64,000 nt of DNA from Asaia krungthepensis NRIC 0535 (GTDB taxonomy: Bacteria; Pseudomonadota; Alphaproteobacteria; Acetobacterales; Acetobacteraceae), in assembly GCF_025995175.1 (NCBI RefSeq), contig NZ_BAPV01000012.1, positions 113,228-177,227 of the forward strand, read 5' to 3'. The first letter of the stretch is position 1. The number at the start of each line of letters is the position of its first letter. The notes below the pieces were generated by a model. That model made no database searches. It saw only the letters and a program-made list of their open reading frames with translations, and had not been told where the DNA came from. Positions 60,917-64,000 of the stretch are shown here, in pieces. Made by a program: the position numbers and the translations under genes.

Positions 60917-61890
60917 CGGCATATCTCGAAGCTGAGGAACGGTCCGAGACTACGAAAGCCCACCTGCGACGCCTGCTCGATCACTTCGGGACGACGCGCC
61001 TGAGCGACATCAACCAGGCCGCTGTTGATAAGGCGTATGGCCGCATCCTGACTTCGGGACGGGGTGCGAGCCCCGCAACGAAACTGCGCGGCGTCCTTAC
61101 CCCGCTTAAAGCCGTACTCGAGTTTGCTGCGCGTCGGCAGTGGTGCGAACGTCCGGCGTTCGAGCGTCCGAAAGTCGCAGCGTCTCGCACGATCTACCTG
61201 CGTCCGGCTGAAGTTGATGCGCTGATTGATTCGGCAGCAGATCACCTCAAGCCGCTCTTGATCTTCCTCGCCGGGACTGGCGTCCGCATGTCCGAGGCGC
61301 TGGATCTGGAATGGCGCCACGTTGATCTAAAGGGATCTCGCGCGGTGGTCTGGCAGAAGCAGGGCACGGAACGGCACGTTGATCTGCCTGCGGTCGTGGT
61401 GATGGCGTTGGATGCGCTCGAACATCGTGAAGGCCATGTGTTCCGCCCGGTGCGTGCGAGACGCCCTGCGGGGGCGCGATCGGGTAAAGAAGTGGGGGAT
61501 CGGTATCACAACAACGGGCGCACGAGTGGCGGCCAGATCAAGAACGGATGGGCAAGAGCTTGTCGTGATGCTGAGCTGCCCGGCCATTGGCGCGAGTGGA
61601 TACCCAAGGGCACGAACCAGACCAAGCGGGTATGGGTGCCAGAAGTGACGCCGCACGATCTGCGGCACACATGGGCAACGTGGCATTACTGCCTGCATCG
61701 CGACTTGCTGGCACTGAGGGAGGATGGGGGATGGAGCACGATCACAATGGTGACGCGCTACGCCAAAAAGATGCCGGGCGCCTATGCGCCGGAAATCAGG
61801 GGGTGGCTGGACGGAGAAACGCAGGGTGTGCAAAATCCGTGCAGCGATAATTCGGACAACGAAAAAGTGGCGGTATTCCACCGTTTTTGA
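60718..61890 (+). CDS. int: Tyrosine recombinase integrase
   Basis: A 390-residue integrase. Core-binding domain about 60-145; catalytic residues Arg190 (GTGVRMSEAL), Lys214, His313 and Arg316 (TPHDLRHTWATWHY), Trp339 in place of the second His (GGWSTITMVTRY) and Tyr348. The C-terminal tail overlaps the right arm site. The chosen ATG 60718 gives the usual arm-binding N-terminus; the longer frame lacks support. Beside attR. Confidence 0.94.
   Translation: MPLKVVSRAGTDRLYLRGTVRGQSVFESAGTSDPQKAEAYRAKREAELWTESVYGKRAVVTFAHALTAYLEAEERSETTKAHLRRLLDHFGTTRLSDINQAAVDKAYGRILTSGRGASPATKLRGVLTPLKAVLEFAARRQWCERPAFERPKVAASRTIYLRPAEVDALIDSAADHLKPLLIFLAGTGVRMSEALDLEWRHVDLKGSRAVVWQKQGTERHVDLPAVVVMALDALEHREGHVFRPVRARRPAGARSGKEVGDRYHNNGRTSGGQIKNGWARACRDAELPGHWREWIPKGTNQTKRVWVPEVTPHDLRHTWATWHYCLHRDLLALREDGGWSTITMVTRYAKKMPGAYAPEIRGWLDGETQGVQNPCSDNSDNEKVAVFHRF
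61828..61844 (+). promoter_or_regulatory. Probable integrase arm-type site, right
   Basis: GTGCAAAATCCGTGCAG, identical to 14122-14138 near attL. It lies within the last codons of int, 60 bases before the attR core. Confidence 0.55.
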
Positions 61891-61903
61891 CGGGTTGGTT
61901 TCG

Positions 61904-61955
61904 GCCTTCACACGGCAGGGGTCACAGGTTCAATCCCTGTCGCACCCACCATCCT
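61904..61955 (+). repeat. attR core (52-bp direct repeat with attL)
   Basis: Exact copy of 13967-14018, the tRNA-Val 3' half from anticodon stem through CCA plus 4 bases. It begins 14 bases after the integrase stop. The copies diverge one base after the core. Confidence 0.95.
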
Positions 61956-62421
61956 CACCCGAAAAGTAGACGGCTTTTTGGGAGTCGCACCAATGATGTT
62001 CTTAATACACTAGCCTGTTCGCGTGAGGCCAAGTATGTCGACACATTGCCGGCAGGGAAAAGTTTATAGTCACTAGCAAACCGAAAGCCGCGACCGTTTG
62101 AGATAGGCCGACGTGCGCGATCAACTCCCGCACGATAACTGTCCATCCTATTCTTTCATCGCCGCACCCCGATATGAAGCGCGCTCACGAAATACTCTCA
62201 AGAGTTTGCTTCAGCAAAACTCCATAACCGAGTATCTGCGCCAGCCACAGTAAAATAGAGTCGCTGCCATCATCTCATATCTGGAATTGCGGTATTCTGC
62301 GTGCGTGTAGATCGGCATGCAAGCTGAGGTCGAGGCTCAAAATTGAAAAATTAAATTATTGACATATTCGTCTCTCCTCTATCATGTCCACTGAGCGCCT
62401 CAGCAGGTAGGAGAGTGATAA
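61956..62421. other. Host intergenic region right of the prophage
   Basis: The first part, up to about 61990, is the original downstream side of tRNA-Val and ends in a GGCTTTTTGGG stretch that may be its terminator. The remaining bases are increasingly AT-rich; no gene is supported. Confidence 0.55.
62359..62385 (+). promoter_or_regulatory. Promoter-like element upstream of the WavE-like gene
   Basis: TTGACA at 62359-62364 and TATCAT at 62380-62385, spacer 15 bases (short). It lies in AT-rich DNA 37 bases before the TTG start. Confidence 0.5.
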
Positions 62422-63933
62422 TTGCATAATTTAAGAGAACGCTGCGCAAATCTGAGTATAGTTGTGCATGGCAATTGTTCAAGATCGAATTATGAGGATG
62501 TGGCGAATATCCTCATGTCTTACAGAAATAATTTCCCGCATGCAGAAATTATTTTTTCTATCTCAAGTTCCGATTTCATTGACTTTGCATCTTCAACCGT
62601 CACACGCTGCAGTACTCGCTTTTCCAGTATGGAAAATTTCTGTCATTTGATCAATTGTCAGGCTGACAAGATCGCTTACGCGCGGCTTGCAAACACCTTC
62701 CCCGCAGTCTTTCGCGACGGCGCACGGTCACACCCAAATCACATGATTGAGGCGGCGTGTAGTGGATTGGCTCTCGCAACACGCGAATTTGTCCTTCGGG
62801 TGAGGAACGATCTTCTTTTCAAGTCAGAAAAATTTTTAGAGAAATATGTGGATCTTTATGAAAATTTTTACCAGAAGGGCCGATATACCGTAGTTGATAT
62901 GCCTATTATGATATCGTCCCTTTTTACGTTGAACCCGTTTTCAGGTGTAAGGCTGCCGTTTCATTATGGAGACTGGTTCCATTTCGGTCTAACCAAAGAC
63001 GTGCGTGAGTTGTGGAATGTACCACTCGTTGATTTGACATTTATGACTTATTACGAGAGCAACACCTGTCTTTCCGGAACTAGAGAGAAAGAGAGGAACT
63101 TTTTCTCAAGGCTGGCTATAGAGCAGTATGTGCACTACGAGTTTCTCAACAAGAAAATAGATGGTATATTCCTCAGTCATCACAACGATGATCGGTCAAT
63201 TGTGGAATCTATAGAGATACTCATAGAAAATTTTCTATTGTGTGACTTGTATAATCTAGAAATATATTTCCCCAAATATAATCACGGCTTCATCCCATAC
63301 ACCGACAACAATCTTCGTATAATCGAGGAGGATTGGATCGTTCTATCGTCGGATAAATCGATCGATATCCCTGTCTATCTCGACAAAGGAAAATTTGGTG
63401 CTCGGAGATATAATCCGCAACGATTCCCGCTGTTGATTGGTGCACAGAATCTCATGAGCGACGTAGGCTTCCACTTCGGAAGAAGCATAATAATACCGGG
63501 CGATGCTGAAGGCGGAATAGTATGTTTCGGCCCTTACATAGGGCTTTTCAAGGGGAGTTATACTGCAACGGTCGAAGTCTCGTCTCTATATCCTCGCCAA
63601 GATGATTGCTATCTCGTATTGAAGGCCGCGTATAATGGAGGCCAGAGCGTCTTAGCGACAGCCGAGTTTCCGCGGGATCATGGGAACGATGCTGAAGATA
63701 GCGCCGTCTTCCTTCAGATATCGTTCGAGCAGGCTGAAGATCGTATAGACGATTTCGAAATCGTGCTCACGTCTCACGGTTTCTACGATATGGCGATAGA
63801 CAGGGTCGTACTGGAGAAGACTGATGGGCGAGAAGCCGGTCCTGTCCCTAGTACGTCAAAACGCTCAAATCCACGCGTCGCAAGACTACCAGGTTGGTCC
63901 CATGCCACCGGCAAGGGGAGATCGCCGTCGTAA
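62422..63933 (+). CDS. WavE-like lipopolysaccharide biosynthesis protein
   Basis: A 503-residue protein. The first 300 residues have WavE-like phrases: LSIVVHGNCSRSNYEDVANI, LRVRNDLLFKSEKFLEKYVD, and RLPFHYGDWFHFGLTKDVRE; WavE is needed for LPS core or capsule synthesis. The C-terminal 170 residues are strand-rich (IGLFKGSYTATVEVSSLYPR), like a carbohydrate-binding domain. The start is TTG 62422 with AGGAGAG six bases upstream. GC is clearly lower than in the left flank, pointing to transfer. Confidence 0.75.
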   Translation: MHNLRERCANLSIVVHGNCSRSNYEDVANILMSYRNNFPHAEIIFSISSSDFIDFASSTVTRCSTRFSSMENFCHLINCQADKIAYARLANTFPAVFRDGARSHPNHMIEAACSGLALATREFVLRVRNDLLFKSEKFLEKYVDLYENFYQKGRYTVVDMPIMISSLFTLNPFSGVRLPFHYGDWFHFGLTKDVRELWNVPLVDLTFMTYYESNTCLSGTREKERNFFSRLAIEQYVHYEFLNKKIDGIFLSHHNDDRSIVESIEILIENFLLCDLYNLEIYFPKYNHGFIPYTDNNLRIIEEDWIVLSSDKSIDIPVYLDKGKFGARRYNPQRFPLLIGAQNLMSDVGFHFGRSIIIPGDAEGGIVCFGPYIGLFKGSYTATVEVSSLYPRQDDCYLVLKAAYNGGQSVLATAEFPRDHGNDAEDSAVFLQISFEQAEDRIDDFEIVLTSHGFYDMAIDRVVLEKTDGREAGPVPSTSKRSNPRVARLPGWSHATGKGRSPS

Positions 63934-64000
63934 ATTACTAGTGCTGGTGGACGAATCTGAGCCAGAGGAAGGCTGAGGCGATTGAAACAAATCCGAGGCA

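Noticed and set aside
14019..61903. CRISPR array or additional tRNA genes in the prophage
   Set aside because: No regularly spaced repeats and no second cloverleaf were found, apart from the partial tRNA copy at attR.
61904..61955. Second tRNA-Val gene at the right end
   Set aside because: Only the 3' part from the anticodon stem is present; acceptor 5' strand and D arm are missing, so it is an att core.

Overview
The window looks like a chromosomal segment of a high-GC alphaproteobacterium, most probably an acetic acid bacterium (Acetobacteraceae). That assignment is an inference from the style of PurL, HemB, ELM1-like and GapR-like proteins and from the base composition; no rRNA is present to confirm it. 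The left flank (1-13,939) is ordinary core genome. It holds the 3' part of purL, bolA, a monothiol glutaredoxin, a small exported His-rich protein, yraN-hemB-permease (leftward), glyA, an aspartoacylase-like gene with an argE-like deacetylase, a DEAD-box helicase, an ELM1-like gene and a large unrecognised protein. It ends in a tRNA-Val(CAC) gene.

From 13,967 to 61,955 lies an apparently complete prophage of about 48 kb, integrated into the 3' half of that tRNA. A 52-bp identical core repeat marks attL and attR, and a 17-bp repeat just inside both ends probably marks integrase arm sites. The phage is a contractile-tailed (myovirus) temperate phage. Reading leftward from the immunity region at 54.4 kb there is an early block (Cro-like, SSB, a GIY-YIG-like protein, cytosine methyltransferase, GapR-like protein, VRR-NUC nuclease, replication protein and DnaB helicase). 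Packaging and head genes follow (terminases, DUF1073 portal, head morphogenesis, DUF2213, cement, DUF2184 capsid), then neck, DUF3383 sheath, tube and tail chaperone, tape measure, simple baseplate, fibres and a lysis cassette. Rightward from the CI repressor runs a second operon of a Rha/KilAC antirepressor, many small overlapping genes, a RecT-type recombinase, an excisionase-like protein and the tyrosine integrase next to attR.

The most interesting part is a cassette at 28.1-33.3 kb that splits the late tail operon between the tail chaperone and the tape measure gene. It carries a second, P22 ImmI-like regulatory unit: divergent ribbon-helix-helix repressors of Arc and Mnt type with repeated operators, and a KilAC antirepressor. 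It also carries a Panacea-domain (DUF4065) antitoxin gene overlapping a membrane-protein gene, a plausible PanAT toxin-antitoxin pair. Another curiosity is the methyltransferase gene, which is overlapped over its whole length by a second open frame whose composition is protein-like.

Beyond attR, an AT-rich stretch with a promoter-like element leads to a TTG-started, low-GC gene for a WavE-like lipopolysaccharide biosynthesis protein, which looks horizontally acquired.
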